The notes under the pieces were generated by a model, which ran no database searches, had not been told where the DNA came from, and saw nothing but the letters and a program-made list of their open reading frames with translations. Both the position numbers and the translations under genes were made by a program. A stretch of DNA of 32,141 nt. Origin: an uncultured Clostridium sp. (GTDB taxonomy: Bacteria > Bacillota > Clostridia > TANB77 > CAG-508). Shown here one piece after another: positions 31,318 through 32,141 of the stretch; the first letter of the stretch is position 1; each line of letters begins with the position of its first letter. Location: positions 1-32,141 of the forward strand of contig CAKNKX010000018.1 in assembly GCA_930987745.1 (NCBI GenBank). The letters run 5' to 3'.

Positions 31318-31895
31318 TTATATATTATTTTTTATGTCTTCAATAGATCTAAATACATAACTACTAATCCCTTGATTAATTGCTGAAATAACATTTTTTT
31401 CTTTATCATCAAAAAATATTGTTTCAGACCTTTTTAAATTATATTTATTAATAAGTAAATTATATACTCTTTTATCTGGCTTAATTATATGCTCTTGATA
31501 AGAATATATGCCACCATCAAATATACTATTGATATTTATTAAATCATTAATGTAATTGTAACTATCTTCTGTTATATTAGTTAATAAATATAATTTATAA
31601 CCTTGTTTTTTCAAAGTCTTTATATATTCAAAATTCGTAATTATTAAAGGATAACTTTTTGATAAATTTTTTTTACTTAGTATAACTTTAAATCTTCAAA
31701 TTCTTTATAATTAGATAAACTTTCTATATGCTCATTAACTTTTTTATTCCCAAGCAAACATTCTTTAAAACTTTTTCCATATGCAAGTTTATATATAATG
31801 TCACAATTTTTTCCCAGTAGTTTTTCGATGTTTTTCTTACTATCGTCAAAGAAAACTCCACCTATATCTAAAACAATATTTTTTATATGTTTCAT
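31318..31895 (-). pseudogene. HAD-superfamily hydrolase, frameshifted
   Basis: The N-terminal part (31895-31677) begins 'MKHIKNIVLDIGGVFFDD' with the HAD nucleophile Asp. It stops at 31679-31677 after 'EFEDLKLY'. The rest lies in another frame and continues 'LSKSYPLIITNFEYIKTLKKQ' to 'GYKLYLLTNIT', 'FDGGIYSYQEHIIKPDKRVY' and 'ETIFFDDKEKNV', which carry the second, third and fourth HAD motifs, to 31318. The break looks like one lost base near 31683 (AAGTTATACTA where a frame through 'KYIL' would be expected). No CGG codon is involved, unlike the three other broken genes. It lies between toxin module 2 and tRNA-Cys and is probably decaying cargo. Confidence 0.75.
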
Positions 31896-31989
31896 TTTTA
31901 AATTCTCCTATAAAAAATTACTGCAATTTTATTGCAATGCTTATAGTTTTCTATAATAATCTATGATATTCTGTGTTAAATATAAAAAT

Positions 31990-32017
31990 AAAATACTGTT
32001 TTCAAAGACAGTATTTT
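31990..32017 (-). terminator. Terminator downstream of tRNA-Cys
   Basis: AAAATACTGT and ACAGTATTTT form a 10-base stem about 65 bases beyond the tRNA 3' end, flanked by A/T runs. Confidence 0.6.
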
Positions 32018-32082
32018 CATTAAATTTGGTTATTTGCGATATCTTATAACACTATATCATAACCGTCTAAACTTATTCAAAT

Positions 32083-32141
32083 TGGAGGCGACACCCGGAT
32101 TCGAACCGGGGATCAGAGTTTTGCAGACTCGTGCCTTAGCC
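32083..32141 (-). tRNA. tRNA-Cys (GCA), 5' part outside the window
   Basis: Reading the minus strand, the window contains the 3' 59 bases: D-arm end, anticodon loop CTGCAAA (anticodon GCA), variable loop, T-arm CCGG-TTCGAAT-CCGG, the acceptor strand and an encoded CCA (32085-32083). The first anticodon-stem pair (C with T) is a mismatch. The 3' end is the apparent integration target for elements whose remnants are R1 and R2. Confidence 0.93.

Noticed and set aside
31677..31683. The HAD frameshift as a fourth CGG recoding site
   Set aside because: No CGG is near the break, and the shift needed is -1 (one lost base) rather than +1. It looks like ordinary decay.
1..32141. CRISPR array
   Set aside because: No regularly spaced direct repeats of 25-40 bases with spacers were seen; the repeats near tRNA-Cys are two copies 733 bases apart.

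Overview
The window looks like a chromosomal segment of a very AT-rich, Gram-positive-type bacterium of the class Clostridia, most likely an uncultured gut lineage. This is inference from strong AGGAG/GGTGAG ribosome binding sites, AGA-dominated arginine codons, and families common in Clostridia (DUF6512, DUF975, DUF6514, a YgjP-like peptidase, an rnc-radical SAM pair, G5/SH3/glucosaminidase wall hydrolase). No species can be named from sequence alone.

Layout. (1) About 1-7.9 kb is a defence island: the 3' part of a type I restriction specificity gene (hsdS), an orphan IscU-like scaffold gene, a metallophosphoesterase, an AbiL-type pair (AAA ATPase plus RloB), and a 1241-residue protein with an N-terminal PD-(D/E)XK-like nuclease, a STAND-like P-loop NTPase and a long helical C-terminus (Avs-like architecture). 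(2) 7.9-13.4 kb holds a small unknown gene, then the minus-strand comM-dprA-yraN operon, a DUF6512 membrane protein, and a second YraN-like gene behind a long structured leader. (3) 13.5-21.7 kb is mixed housekeeping: DAACS symporter, thymidylate kinase, XRE regulator, SDR, attenuator-like leader with P-loop kinase and GNAT, DNA polymerase IV under a LexA-like operator, YgjP, DUF975 and DUF6514. (4) 21.8-29.4 kb: topA, YitT, a radical-SAM-like protein without its cluster cysteines, rnc, a cell-wall glucosaminidase, an exported protein and a small GNAT. (5) 29.4-32.1 kb is an accretion zone beside tRNA-Cys: a GNAT, two copies of a 95-base repeat beginning with a degenerate copy of the tRNA 3' end, two type I toxin-antitoxin-like modules, a broken HAD hydrolase and the tRNA-Cys gene cut by the window edge.

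Two observations stand out. First, dprA, dinB and an XRE regulator are each interrupted by one extra base, and at every break the zero-frame codon is CGG, preceded by a codon ending in T; reading resumes in +1 at a conserved glycine. By eye I find no other in-frame CGG in any gene of the window, so +1 recoding at CGG, or a systematic artefact, deserves a test. Second, the two tandem small-peptide modules near tRNA-Cys share a par/Fst-like design: convergent RNAs from consensus promoters, direct repeats covering the toxin start codon, and separate terminators with complementary loops. A third candidate is the 29-base-pair RNA helix (12738-12976) whose 3' strand could instead pair with the ribosome binding site of the second YraN-like gene.
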